Positions 52,601 to 61,121 of a stretch of DNA of 64,000 nt are shown here, in pieces. The stretch covers positions 16,696,450 to 16,760,449 of the forward strand of contig NC_134029.1 of the NCBI RefSeq assembly GCF_964204645.1, read 5' to 3'. The position numbers and the translations under genes were made by a program. Position 1 is the stretch's first letter. The number at the start of each line of letters is the position of its first letter. The notes under the pieces are model-generated. The model did not search any database. It had not been told where the DNA came from and was given only the letters and a program-made list of their open reading frames with translations. Origin of the DNA: Tubulanus polymorphus (Eukaryota > Nemertea > Palaeonemertea > Tubulaniformes > Tubulanidae).

Positions 52601-55600
52601 ATGTTTGGAATGTTGAACGAACAGAAGAAAAAAGAGGAAGAAGAAAGAAATTCATCAAACAATTCATCTGAAATTAAAACGGTAAAAGAGCAATGAATTG
52701 GTTCATTTATTACAACTACATAAATATTTGAACATGTACGCCAAGAATCATTATTTGGGTCAATCCCTATATTAGGGTCATATACATATACAGGGTCAAT
52801 CAATATTTTGAGATAACAAAAGAATCATTATTTGGAAGGATTGAAACAGTATGTATCAAGATTTTAAGCCCACTAAGGTCACTTTGATTCAATTGTCTAT
52901 TCATCCAGAATCAATTCATCAGATTATTTGGCACTCAAGTCCAGTGGGCTATATAACTAACATGCACTTTTTTCTTCGATGCACTTTGACGTATGGTCTT
53001 GATATTTGGTTGTTGTATGTAGCCACCCTAACCATATATGCAGCCCATAGATTAGCCCGATTGAATCCACTGTTTGGTTACTTTGTTAAATGTAAATACA
53101 TGTAAATACGTTCTGTTCATCGTTATTTTCGTTTTGTATTTCAGTCAAGTTCAGAGAATGTAATAGCAGAATCAGAGTCCTTAGTTCGTGTCGCTCCAAT
53201 CCCAGATCTTACTTCGTTAGATATCAGCTTATTACGCAAGTATGTATCACTTATCCTACTCCAGTTTTTGCCAACACCCCCCTGTTTCAAAGGGTAATTT
53301 TTGTTTATGTGATGTTTCAGGCATCATGCAGGAGTTATTCAGCGTTTATATCTAGGAATTCAATGCTCATCGTGTGGTGTAAGATTCGTACATGAAGATT
53401 GTGAAAGGTACCGTCTGCATCTCGACTGGCATTTCCGTTTGAATAAACGTGGAAAAGATGACATGAAAATTGCGCATTTCAGAAAATGGTTCTTTGATGC
53501 AGCGGTAAGTTTTATATACTGGGATCAAGTTCCATTTGGGGAGGTTAATTGACACTACAGTTAGAATTAGTTAATTTCCAATCATTTAGATTTAGTAAAT
53601 TTCCAATCAGATAGAATTAGTTCGGTGCCAATCAGTTAGAATTAGTTCATTACCAATTAGTTAGAATCAGTTACTTTCCGATGTTTTAAGCCTTGAGTCA
53701 AATCTACACTGAAAACGGTGGAACTGGGTCCAGTACCATGTTAAACGTATCAAATTTATCCACAGTTAACACTAAGATTCGATTTTAATTGTAAATTTTC
53801 TCTTTTAGGATTGGGTTGATTTTGTAGAAATTCAAGATGAAGAGGAGAAAGGTACACATAGTTTGATTGATTGCTGGCCAAATCCAAAATTCAAAAATAT
53901 GAAACCCTCTCCCACTCTCTCTCGATTCCATTGCTCATATACCAAATATTGATTCTGCAATGTATTCCTACGGAATATGAAATTATTTTAGTTCTTAATG
54001 CTCGGTTGCTACCATACTACATTTACATTGGAAAACTGTATGACTGGCATCTCAAAATTTTATGAACATATTGCACTAGTTTGTTGCCATAAAGTATAGG
54101 CTATGTATGAATTGCAGATCTGATGCTCAATTGCTCACACGTAGAAAAACAATTATGGCTATTAGAAGTCAAGATTTAGTGCTGCAGCATTTGTCACTGA
54201 TCCTAAACAACAGCACATGCGCTGTATGTCCGTGCTCTTGTGATTTCAGTTCATTAAAACATTCTTACAAATCGGCCTAGGCGGCATATATTTAACAAAT
54301 GCTCCCTGATCATAATTAATCCTTCACATTTTGAGACTGACCCTATTCTTGTACACATATTCAGAACCACGGGAAGAAAAAAGAATTTAAAGATTTTATA
54401 ATTTTTCAGCACGGAAAAATTTCTTTGCTCGTTCATTACAAGCTCAGCAAGAAATGGGCATCCATCCAGGTGGCGTTGAAGTTGAAGAGATTAGTTGTCC
54501 GGCGGCTACTGGAAGGGAAAATGATGATGTAAGCTTCAACTTGATATCAACTCTTAGATACTGGTAGAAACTTTCTAGGACTGTTCCATTGGGGGCCAAC
54601 CTCTAAACGAAAGATTTAAAAAAAATGTGAGGTGCTCAGAGTTGCCACTAATGTGAAGCTAAATATCCGGAAAATAAGTCGGGAGGTCTGGGGGCCCTCC
54701 CCCAGAAAAATTTTTGAAATTAGAACGCCAGGAGATGCGTTCTGGCGCAATACGCGTTATAGGCCTCACTTTCATTACCGGAAGTGTGTATCAATTTTCA
54801 CGTCTGTCAATTACAATCAAATCAAAATCTGTCGCTTCAAACTTTCAGTAAGCATTTTCTCAAAGGTTATACACTCACACACCTTTTCCAAGATATGTCG
54901 ATAACAACAATGTGTATAGATCATTTTTTCAAATAGCGATTGGTTCCGTCAAATGCACCTCATATATAAACCAGAGCCAAAAACAAACGAAGCGTTAGTC
55001 GATTTCGATCGTCGCGTCATCTTGGTTTAATCGTGTACTGCGGGGTTGTTGCCACTACGTGGCAGCACAATACGGCTTTTTCGAACCCTCTACGGAGCCG
55101 TTACGTTTTGATGTTTTGGGTCGAATCCCGAATTGATTTTATTTTTTTCGCAATGTTTTCTTTTGTGGTTATTTGACTTCTCCCGAAAATCCGGAAATGA
55201 AATTGGAATTCCGGAGAAGTGGCAACTCTGGATGCTGTAGCATCGATCCGGAAACTTGCTCATAGTTCATGCAAATTTCGATATATAGTGGTTTGAGCAA
55301 TGTTGGGCTTTATTTATCAAATCTTTTATGGAAAAACTTTCACAAGGTCATATTTCTCAACTTTTCGACAGGGGACCTGTGAGTAGAAAAGTATGTTAGT
55401 TGAAATCCTTATTCGAGTTCATTTTGACTTTCAGGTTTGCGAAATTTGCCGTGATCCATTCGAGCAGTTCTGGGATGAGGAAGCAGAGGAATGGCACCTG
55501 AAAGACGCGATTCGAGTGGATAATAAGACCTATCATCCTGTCTGTTATGAAGACGCTAATGTTGTAAGTATTCGAATGTCGATTCCCCATCAACCATTAC

Positions 55601-56183
55601 AGCAGAATAACTCAATCTGCTCTCTGTTTTCCAGACTTTACTCCTAGAAACTCCTACACCAACTCCAGAAGTTAAATCTCAGCCATTCTTCCAGACTCCA
55701 ATGGTACCGACTCAACTTTTCCCTCCGGACATCAAATCAGAAAATGCTCAGGTTGAAACTAAACCAGAGGATCCAATTGTGGAAGTCCCACCAGCGAATG
55801 AACCTTCAACTGCAGATAATCCAGAGTTAGTCACTCCTAAAGTAGAACCAGTCGATGTGAAAACTGAAACTAGTCAGAAATTGGAGCAAACAATTCCACC
55901 AGAACTCTTGCCTCCAACTCCGATGAAAATAGAGCCTCCAGAAATAACGACAGCCACTACTGATAAAACGGATACACCGACACCGCCTGGTAGTCCTGTC
56001 GAGGAATCATCGGTATCGTTACCTGGTACACGGATACCATTCCCATTTCCGTCTCAGTCAACAATGCAATCCGCAGTTAATACAGCGGAAGAATCACCGG
56101 TCGTAGTAGTAATGAAACCTGAAGATTCTGCTAACCAAATTAATGTGATATCGTCACGGTTGCCTAAATTCTTTCCTAAATAA
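37518..56183 (+). CDS. PCF11: PCF11, pre-mRNA cleavage complex II subunit (14 coding exons, 2166 aa)
   Basis: Exons: 37518-37670, 39514-39642, 43002-43190, 43452-43679, 47066-49548, 49661-51345, 51454-51645, 52359-52681, 53145-53239, 53321-53504, 53809-53851, 54410-54528, 55435-55563, 55635-56183. Lengths sum to 6501 nt, every junction is GT-AG and in phase. PCF11 binds the RNA polymerase II C-terminal domain through its CID and acts in 3'-end cleavage and termination in the nucleus. Seen here: CID at ~1-135 (DLTFNSKP, FKLRQTW, AWPVM, HVNPKF); Q-rich coiled coil ~193-233; DPRL motifs; RS-rich block; many D-x-D-(M/L)-R motifs at ~690-1113; an IDG/GPP repeat block ~1328-1585; Met-rich stretch; VMDLLNKL; two zinc fingers (C1841/C1844/H1859/H1863 and C1943/C1946/H1975/C1978). 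The start ATG has A at -3 and G at +4. Confidence 0.96.
37805..38352 (-). mobile_element. palindromic MITE, copy 2 (548 bp), PCF11 intron 1
   Basis: Same ends as 4144-4690 (CTAATGTCTATTTATTAATT ... GACATTAG) and nearly identical arms, but the ~50-bp loop is reversed (GAAGTTATTTTTCTTGTGGG at about 38057). High arm identity suggests recent movement. Confidence 0.88.
38518..38945. repeat. relative of the 34.9-kb element: TTAGGG-like block, TIR arm and tRNA-like segment
   Basis: ATTTTATTGGGTTAATGGTT and GTCTAAAGGACCC, then AGCGACGATGTTCGGTAAAA with TAGCGGAAATAAACACTGCC, then a tRNA-like stretch at 38872-38940 (GCCTTGGTGGTCTAGCGGG). The order of parts differs from 34779-35252, so this is a rearranged or composite copy. 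A G14 run sits at 38467-38480. Confidence 0.65.
38955..39304 (+). mobile_element. 350-bp MITE, copy 2 (complete), PCF11 intron 1
   Basis: AAGCTAAGCTCAGGTC at 38955 is mirrored by GACCTGAGCTTAGCTT ending 39304, with GATGATCGGGT subterminal to both ends. Partner of 15919-16243. Confidence 0.85.
39514..39642 (+). CDS. PCF11: PCF11 exon 2 (CID)
   Basis: 43 codons after TTTTCTTTTTCAG; SKPLLKLPALYLIDSIIKNV then FTQNI..TFCHVFEK; donor AAAAG|GTTTGT. Matches the CID helices of human PCF11. Confidence 0.94.
39643..43001. other. PCF11 intron 2, mostly featureless
   Basis: 3.36 kb, AT-rich. One short TIR element at 41945-42105 and decayed segments resembling AGACTCCGCTCAAGTAGGA near 40710. Short ORFs show no domain features. 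Confidence 0.5.
41945..42105. mobile_element. ~160-bp pogo-type MITE
   Basis: AGTGGAACCTCGTTA at 41946 and TAATGAGGTTCCACTGTA at 42088-42105. Same termini as 57081-57229. Confidence 0.8.
43002..43190 (+). CDS. PCF11: PCF11 exon 3 (end of CID)
   Basis: 63 codons: GDEKTRVALFKLRQTWSEIF, LYAIDIRVRAIDPAWPVM, SIHVNPKFIKK; donor AAG|GTAGGT. Intron 2 before it is 3.36 kb. Confidence 0.94.
43452..43679 (+). CDS. PCF11: PCF11 exon 4 (DPRL and Q-rich coiled coil)
   Basis: 76 codons from TDPRLKQQ to a long Q/L/E heptad region (LAKQQELLKLQQQQLELELQ), as in human PCF11 just after the CID. Confidence 0.92.
43741..44463. mobile_element. ~720-bp TIR element, PCF11 intron 4
   Basis: GCGTTCACATGACGAAATTT at 43741 against GTTGTCGTGTGAACGC near 44463, with repeated internal GACCGGTCTAA motifs close to both ends. 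Non-autonomous class II. Confidence 0.78.
44655..44680. repeat. (TATAG)n microsatellite
   Basis: About four to five TATAG units. Confidence 0.85.
45375..45999. mobile_element. ~625-bp TIR element, PCF11 intron 4
   Basis: About 40-bp termini made of two GGTAAAAATCCCC motifs joined by TT.AAAGTA, inverted at the right end. AT-rich interior. Confidence 0.75.
46137..46455. mobile_element. ~320-bp TIR element, PCF11 intron 4
   Basis: AGCGTTCACACTTGGAAAT at the left, AATCTAGTGTGAACACCGCT at the right; internal CGCGGCTTATT and CGGAACTGA motifs. The GCGTTCACAC end is shared with 43741-44463. Confidence 0.6.
47066..49548 (+). CDS. PCF11: PCF11 exon 5 (DPRL, RS-rich, DxDMR region)
   Basis: Largest exon, 2483 nt; acceptor CATTACAG, donor GATGA|GTAAGT. 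Contains RRRDPRLANRDPRL, a K/E-rich block, an RSRSRSRDRD-type segment and then repeated D-I-D-M-R, D-T-D-L-R and similar motifs. Confidence 0.93.
49661..51345 (+). CDS. PCF11: PCF11 exon 6 (IDG/GPP repeat module)
   Basis: 1685 nt; acceptor TTTCTTACAG, donor CAGAG|GTTCGT. Starts in frame with exon 5 (SDDDSFKGKDQDYRQPG). Carries a GRYGG-type RG segment, IPPPIPPP, and the ~250-residue repeat module. The frame stays open for 77 nt into intron 6, so intron retention would give a truncated product. Confidence 0.93.
51454..51645 (+). CDS. PCF11: PCF11 exon 7 (Met-rich)
   Basis: 192 nt after TTTCTGCAG; MGMPGLMNPMGLMMG-type repeats; donor ATGG|GTAAGT. Confidence 0.9.
52359..52681 (+). CDS. PCF11: PCF11 exon 8 (Met/Gln-rich and VMDLLNKL)
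   Basis: 323 nt. Met/Gln-rich start, then VNVMDLLNKLKMFGML, the equivalent of human VDVNELFSKLLKTGIL, and an acidic-lysine tail. Confidence 0.9.
53145..53239 (+). CDS. PCF11: PCF11 exon 9
   Basis: 95 nt; ends PIPDLTSLDISLLRK, like the human VPDLTNFTVEELK segment just before zinc finger 1. Confidence 0.88.
53321..53504 (+). CDS. PCF11: PCF11 exon 10 (zinc finger 1)
   Basis: 184 nt; GIQCSSCGVRF and HLDWHFRLN give C-x2-C and H-x3-H ligands. Confidence 0.94.
53560..53684 (+). repeat. 25-bp minisatellite, 5 units, PCF11 intron 10
   Basis: Units of the form GTTAGAATTAGTT..TTTCCAATCA. Confidence 0.85.
53809..53851 (+). CDS. PCF11: PCF11 exon 11 (microexon-like)
   Basis: 43 nt, DWVDFVEIQDEEEK, matching human TDWIEFEEIADLEE; acceptor TTCTCTTTTAG, donor AAAG|GTACAC. 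Confidence 0.9.
54410..54528 (+). CDS. PCF11: PCF11 exon 12
   Basis: 119 nt; ARKNFFARSLQAQQEM, linker between the zinc fingers; donor GAT|GTAAGC. Confidence 0.88.
54637..55230. mobile_element. ~594-bp TIR element, PCF11 intron 12
   Basis: CAGAGTTGCCACT at 54637 and AGTGGCAACTCTG ending 55230, a perfect 13-bp inverted pair; subterminal TCCGGAAAAT/ATCCGGAAATG. Intron 12 is otherwise ordinary. Confidence 0.85.
55435..55563 (+). CDS. PCF11: PCF11 exon 13 (zinc finger 2)
   Basis: 43 codons, VCEICRDPFEQFWDEEAEEW, HLKDAIRV, TYHPVCYED; nearly identical to human in the zinc ligands. Confidence 0.95.
55635..56183 (+). CDS. PCF11: PCF11 exon 14 (C terminus)
   Basis: 182 codons plus TAA; proline- and acidic-rich, with K-V-E-P and K-I-E-P motifs that resemble sumoylation-type sites (inference). 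Confidence 0.88.
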   Translation, partial: TLLLETPTPTPEVKSQPFFQTPMVPTQLFPPDIKSENAQVETKPEDPIVEVPPANEPSTADNPELVTPKVEPVDVKTETSQKLEQTIPPELLPPTPMKIEPPEITTATTDKTDTPTPPGSPVEESSVSLPGTRIPFPFPSQSTMQSAVNTAEESPVVVVMKPEDSANQINVISSRLPKFFPK

Positions 56184-56441
56184 TCGTCTAAGAATGGTCA
56201 GTTTTATGCAAGGATTTAATTTAATTGTTGAAATATCAGCAAAATTTTGTGTATGTAGTGTACGAATGGTATATATTCCGAGATCGACTGAGTTCGGGGC
56301 ACCGGTAAAATCTGGTAACCATCTCTAATACACACATTTTAGGTGTTGTTAAAACACTAGAAATTCTGATAATATGTTTTATACATGTTACGCATTTACC
56401 TCTCTAGCTGTTTTATAGTTTTAAACTGATAGAAGAAATGC

Positions 56442-56626
56442 TACAGTAGACTGGGCTTGCCACGGATAATTGTGTGCCTGGACAAATACAATTTCCAATT
56501 GATGTGATCATCTATAATCACTCAGACATCCCTTGAATTTGTTTGCAGAAAAAAATTTATCTAGAAAGATAGATTCTAGAGAAAATTTACTGGTGTTGCC
56601 AGATCCTTGTTAAGCGGAGTCTACTG
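56442..56626. mobile_element. ~185-bp MITE
   Basis: TACAGTAGACTGGGCTTG at 56442 and AAGCGGAGTCTACTG at the right end; TACAGTAGACT termini also occur at 14773 and 43214. Confidence 0.65.
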
Positions 56627-56637
56627 AATGATAACTA

Positions 56638-56959
56638 CATCCTCCCCAAGCAGGGCTTTGAACCTGATGAGATTGTCACAGTACAAAACCCTGCCACACT
56701 AGACCGAGTACGCAGCTTAGATGATGTCAATTATTAGCCAATCCAATGTTCCGTTTTAATTCAGCCTGGGTTTTATCCATTTATAGTCCTTCAATGAAAT
56801 TTGCGTAAACGATTATACAACAAACAATCTGATTGGTGCTGCATGTTTCTGTGCGGTAAACCTGCTATGTACCTGCACACCTGGTCTAGTGTGACGGGGT
56901 TCGTGCCGTGGCTGAGTGTAGCGATTCCATCAGGTTCGAATCCCTGCAGAAGGGGGATG
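56638..56959. mobile_element. MITE-like element with tRNA-like inverted ends, copy 2 (complete)
   Basis: CATCCTCCCCAAGCAGGG...TTGAACCTGATG is mirrored by CATCAGGTTCGAATCCCTGC...GGGGGATG. The right arm contains GTGGCTGAGTG (A-box-like) and GGTTCGAATCC (perfect B-box), the left arm their inverse. Confidence 0.8.
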
Positions 56960-57080
56960 CGTAACTAGGGCATGTCCCTTATTTTGACTCCTTACTTACA
57001 TTTTTACTTCAAAAGTGAACTTTTCGTTTGTGAGAATATTTATATTTTGGTTTCAAGTAGAGGAGCCTGACTGAGATTAC

Positions 57081-57229
57081 TACAGTGGAACGTCGTTACC
57101 ACAAGCTTCAGTGGACGGGAAAATCTGTTCATTATAACCCATTTATTGAAATTGTCCCATTTTGAATGAATTCAGTTCACAAAAGCTGATGAGTCATATC
57201 GGAGGTTGTTAAAACGAGGTTCCACTGTG
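57081..57229. mobile_element. ~150-bp pogo-type MITE
   Basis: TACAGTGGAACGTCGTTACC and AAAACGAGGTTCCACTGTG; partner of 41945-42105. Confidence 0.8.
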
Positions 57230-57715
57230 ATACATTATTCTTTTGCATCCGTTTTGTAAGCATACTATGAAAAGAAACTGGGGACAAATTATTTCTCTAA
57301 AACCCTATATAAAATTATTTTATGGTTTATCATGAGGTGTTCGGTTTCAAACATATTATTTGACTGTGATTTTTATTATCAAAAGATAAAAAAAGAAGAT
57401 ATTTTTGTAAACATAATTACCGGTAATGAGAATATTTGAAACTAAAGGGGGGTTGTTTCTTTTGTACAAAGCAACTATGGTAATATGTATAAAAAACCGA
57501 TGTAAATAGACAAACTATTTATGTATATAAGTATATAATTTGAGAAATCTATCAATACAAGCAAAATGAGATGGATGTTATATTTGATTTTTTTTTCTTT
57601 TTTTGATTTATCGGATCTGGTTAATTCATAATGAGGAGGATGTAAAGTGCCTTAATCCTGAGATTACAATATTTCATCTAGATTTTTCCATATGTCTCTT
57701 CCCCTCCCCCAAAAA

Positions 57716-57960
57716 GCATAAGGGTCCATGGAAACCATACCCACTTAGTAGAATGCTCGACAATCAGAAAATTCCAATATTCAACAACCTTTGTGAACTA
57801 ATACAGTTATCAATGAGCTCACAATCATAAAACTTGACATGAACGTTCCAATTGATTGTGTTAATAAAAATGCATATGGTGGAAATACCATGTTAATCCG
57901 CCGTTCAACATCCCCTGGTGAACATGGCAGCTATGTATTACTTAGTACATGTATAGGGGC
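57716..57960 (+). mobile_element. fragment of the CTAGGGGTCC family
   Basis: AGGGTCCATGGAAACCATAC, CCCACTTAGTAG and one to two core units; diverged, no 3' end. Confidence 0.6.
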
Positions 57961-58537
57961 CATGCTTTAAGTACGTATGCTTGACTCCCGGATATTTTTA
58001 ACCTCCCCCCATGTACTTTTTTTCATAACCCCCTTGTGTAAATACTTATGATTAACCCCCCTCCCTGTAAAATGGAATTTTTCAGGAACCATGGTTTCAA
58101 AAAGGCAAAATTCACTAGCATCCATCAGAGCTCTGACGCTGATGTACATATTGACGAAGTCAATGACCAAGAGGGAGGAATTCCCAGGAAATCCCAACTA
58201 ATATTGGAGATATTTGTAAAAATCATTATGTGTTTGGTGCAAAAGTAACAATTAAAAACATAAACCCTCCCCATTAAACATTAACACAACATTATGTATC
58301 CCGCATTAACACCAACATTATGTACCCTTTTGAGCTCACCCCTGCCCCTGAATGCTTTTGTACAGACTAAACCCCCCTCCCCAACGTGCATACATATACT
58401 TTATGCACGACCCCATAGTTAAAAATCGTAGCTCAGAGAAACAGGGACTGGCAAAATTCGTCCTAAGTAAGCAAGGGTGGATCCAGGGGTACTAGTGAAA
58501 CTTGTACAAGTCTATAAAATTTTTTTGAGGTTCCGTT

Positions 58538-58780
58538 TTAGCTCTGCTGTGACCAAAGGCAGCTGATGGGTTGGGAATGAGCCATTCGTCCATCAACTTT
58601 TACTTTAAATCGCTATTAGTTGTTGAGTTCTTATTGGATCATCACCAAAATTGGTATGGATATCCTATAGGACAAGAACTTCAACAATATAGAGCAATTT
58701 TTTGGATTTGATTCCTACAAGTGGCTGAGGCCCATATTTCAATGAATCGCTACTAGTCCTAGTTTTTGTTGAATCAAGAT
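58538..58780 (-). mobile_element. copy of the CAGAGCTAA-ending family
   Basis: Reverse complement of the 30118-30466 family: TTAGCTCTGCTGTGACC at 58538, followed by CATTCGTCCATCAACTTTTA and core sequence. Confidence 0.6.
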
Positions 58781-59081
58781 AAAACTTGGACTTTCCACCT
58801 GTCCTCCATTTTATAGACACAAGAAACATGATGTATCTCTCATTATCTTCTCACTGAGAAGGAAAGAAATCTCGGCTCACGAGCTGTCAATGTTGTAAAC
58901 AACTTTCTTGCGATGGACGCAATACAATATTATTACTTTAAAGGCCAAACAATTTACGTTGTATTTATATTGGCCATATAATTGGCCTGATAATCTTCCC
59001 AGAACCGTGTTTTGGAGTAAGCTGTGCTGTGCCAGGTCCCTATTATCCTTTCTGCTAGTACCACAACAAAATGTATGTAAA

Positions 59082-59303
59082 CTAATGTCCATTTCTTATT
59101 AACTTTCCAAAATAATTTTCCTGTATGTTCAAACCAAAATCATCCGAGGCTTGCGTTTCGAACTTTAATACTGTAGTCTGAACAGCGGCAATGTCTGTCC
59201 TCGATATCTTCTTGACGTTGGTGATAGGCTGTCTATGGTTTATGCCTGAAATCCTTGGCATATTGATATCCTTGTGAATCTTGCTGCTTTGTCTGAGGGG
59301 TGG
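59082..59303 (-). CDS. possible terminal exon of an unrecognised gene
   Basis: Minus strand: a pyrimidine-rich acceptor (GTCTGTATCCACCCCTCAG) leads into a 73-codon open stretch of ordinary composition, including MPRISGINHRQPITNVKKIS and SDDFGLNIQENYFGKL, then TAG. No family recognised and no nearby AATAAA. It could be a chance ORF or repeat-derived. Confidence 0.25.
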   Translation of the reverse strand, partial: PPLRQSSKIHKDINMPRISGINHRQPITNVKKISRTDIAAVQTTVLKFETQASDDFGLNIQENYFGKLIRNGH

Positions 59304-59644
59304 ATACAGACAGCAGATTGACAGCTGCATTAAGCTCAGCAGAAATGAGAAACAAGGTACAATTAATGAATCAATTTTTTGCCTTAAAAATTGGACCAAT
59401 CTTTATATATGGATTGTGCACTAACTGGGGATGGAAGTTAGATTGGCTGTAGGAACCAATAGTAACTAAATAAGAAACTGGACCCAGGAGAATCAAATTT
59501 TTTATCTTAGTTAACATGAGACACCAGTTAAGTGAATAATCAATCTATCATCTTTCTTCGTTTCTTGAAAATGAATTGATATGTCGTCGAGCAAGTGAGA
59601 CGGATATCAAAACACAATGATAAATACTTTAATACAATTAAAAC

Positions 59645-59650
59645 TTTATT
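59645..59650 (-). terminator. poly(A) signal, minus strand
   Basis: AATAAA on the minus strand ~65 bp after the stop of the exon at 59842-59714, within GTGAATAAAGTTTTAATTG. Confidence 0.65.
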
Positions 59651-59713
59651 CACAATAATCTTCTCACTTCATATATTGCAAATCTTCACACAGTAAAACA
59701 ATTAATTTTATCG

Positions 59714-59842
59714 TCATCTGTGATGAATTTTGTCCTCCGCTGATCTGGGTCGATCGTTGGCTACTTCTTGTCTACGTTTAATTTCAACATTTTTTTGTTC
59801 GCGTCGTAGAAATCTCATTACTTCTGGGGACCTCATTAAACC
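59714..59842 (-). CDS. last coding exon of an unrecognised minus-strand gene
   Basis: Acceptor GAATATTTGTAG, then 42 codons starting GLMRSPEVMRFLRREQKNVE, ending AEDKIHHR and TGA. The peptide is strongly charged (R, K, E) and likely helical. A good acceptor, coding-like composition and a poly(A) signal at 59645 support a real 3' end. Upstream exons were not found in 59843-60900 and may lie beyond the retrotransposon at 61-64 kb. Which protein family it belongs to I do not know. Confidence 0.6.
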   Translation of the reverse strand, partial: GLMRSPEVMRFLRREQKNVEIKRRQEVANDRPRSAEDKIHHR

Positions 59843-60447
59843 CTACAAATATTCATCAATCTACATTTCATATTCATACATGAAAATAAAAATCAGGGTT
59901 CGTTATGGAACTGCTGATTCAAAATTCACTGCCACTTTTACCAAAATTAACTGCTAAACAAGTGCATATTTCCATGGCAGATCAGCGAATATTTAACATG
60001 TATCTGATAGCTTAGGTTGAGCAACAACCAGCAATATGTGCACCGGGCATACTCGCAATTTTTGGGGATCCTCCCAAAGATAATTTTTATAAAGAAACTA
60101 GATTCTTAAAATGGATTTGATTTCGGTCAGTGTCAACTTTTTAATGAAACTTGGTCCTTTATTAGAAAAAGAGTTCTTGAATGACATCTTGGAAAAATTG
60201 ATTATGAGAATTTGAAAGCGGCTTAGAATTCGTGACCCAGTATAATTCAGTACTTGTTCAAACTTTAGGACAGGACAAATTAAACAAAGTGGGTAACCAC
60301 TGACAAAAACACTTCAGTTATGCATGACTGACTGTAGGATATTTTTTTCTAAGTACAGAAGAGCCAACTTTTGGGATTACTATAATTTTGGTGTACGTCA
60401 CACAGTTTTCTCAGGCCCCTTCTTCCCTTTCTATAAATCAAATAACT

Positions 60448-60620
60448 AGGGAATGGTTTGAAATGCTCAACAATGAAAATTTGAATATTCAACACCTCCT
60501 GGTGAACATATACTGAACCAATGACCTGGAAACTCGCCACAATTATAGAACTTGTCATGAGCCACTATTTTGCAATTGGGAATGTTGTTAACAAAATATG
60601 CCTACGTACCAATGTAATAA
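60448..60620 (+). mobile_element. fragment of the CTAGGGGTCC family (single core unit)
   Basis: GGGAATGGTTTGAAATGCTC, CAACACCTCCTGGTGAACAT, CCAATGACCTGGAAACTC and AACAAAATATGCCTACGTAC match one ~154-bp unit. Confidence 0.7.
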
Positions 60621-61121
60621 GACAACAAGCCATAGGCAGTAACGGTTCTCGGGCTCAAATGCGAAATGTGTTGTCAGTTCCTATTGCATTTTGGATTTGC
60701 TGTACCTTGGGCCAATAGCTAAATTTTGTCAGGACAAAATTTGACAGAAAAAAGGCACACATTTCTAACCTATCCCTGAAGTTATTTGCAAGGTATTATA
60801 GCTGAAGAACAGAGTTTTTCACCAAAAAGCTCTAAACGGAAAAACCCGGACAAAAACAAATCAGGATTTCTGATTGGCTGATAATGAAATATGTAAGCTG
60901 CGATTACGATTACGATTACGATTACGATTTATTTACACTCCAACCATTTCCATGGTATATGGAGGAAAACTATTACACATGTATATACAAATATTTACAA
61001 AACAACACTAAAGTGATTAAAATTTAGAGAATGAAAACGTAACGAAATATATATATACATCAACTATTTACAATACTATATATACTATTATATACATCAA
61101 CTATTTACAATACTATATATA

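Larger units (their letters stand above)
56184..59713. other. PCF11 3' region and intergenic
   Basis: Likely contains the PCF11 3' UTR; no strong AATAAA lies within the first 1 kb, so its end is unknown. The rest is the MITEs listed separately plus AT-rich sequence. A possible minus-strand exon is at 59082-59303. Confidence 0.45.

Noticed and set aside
59730-59957. 75-codon plus-strand ORF
   Set aside because: It is the antisense of the minus-strand exon 59842-59714, which has a proper acceptor, stop and poly(A) signal.
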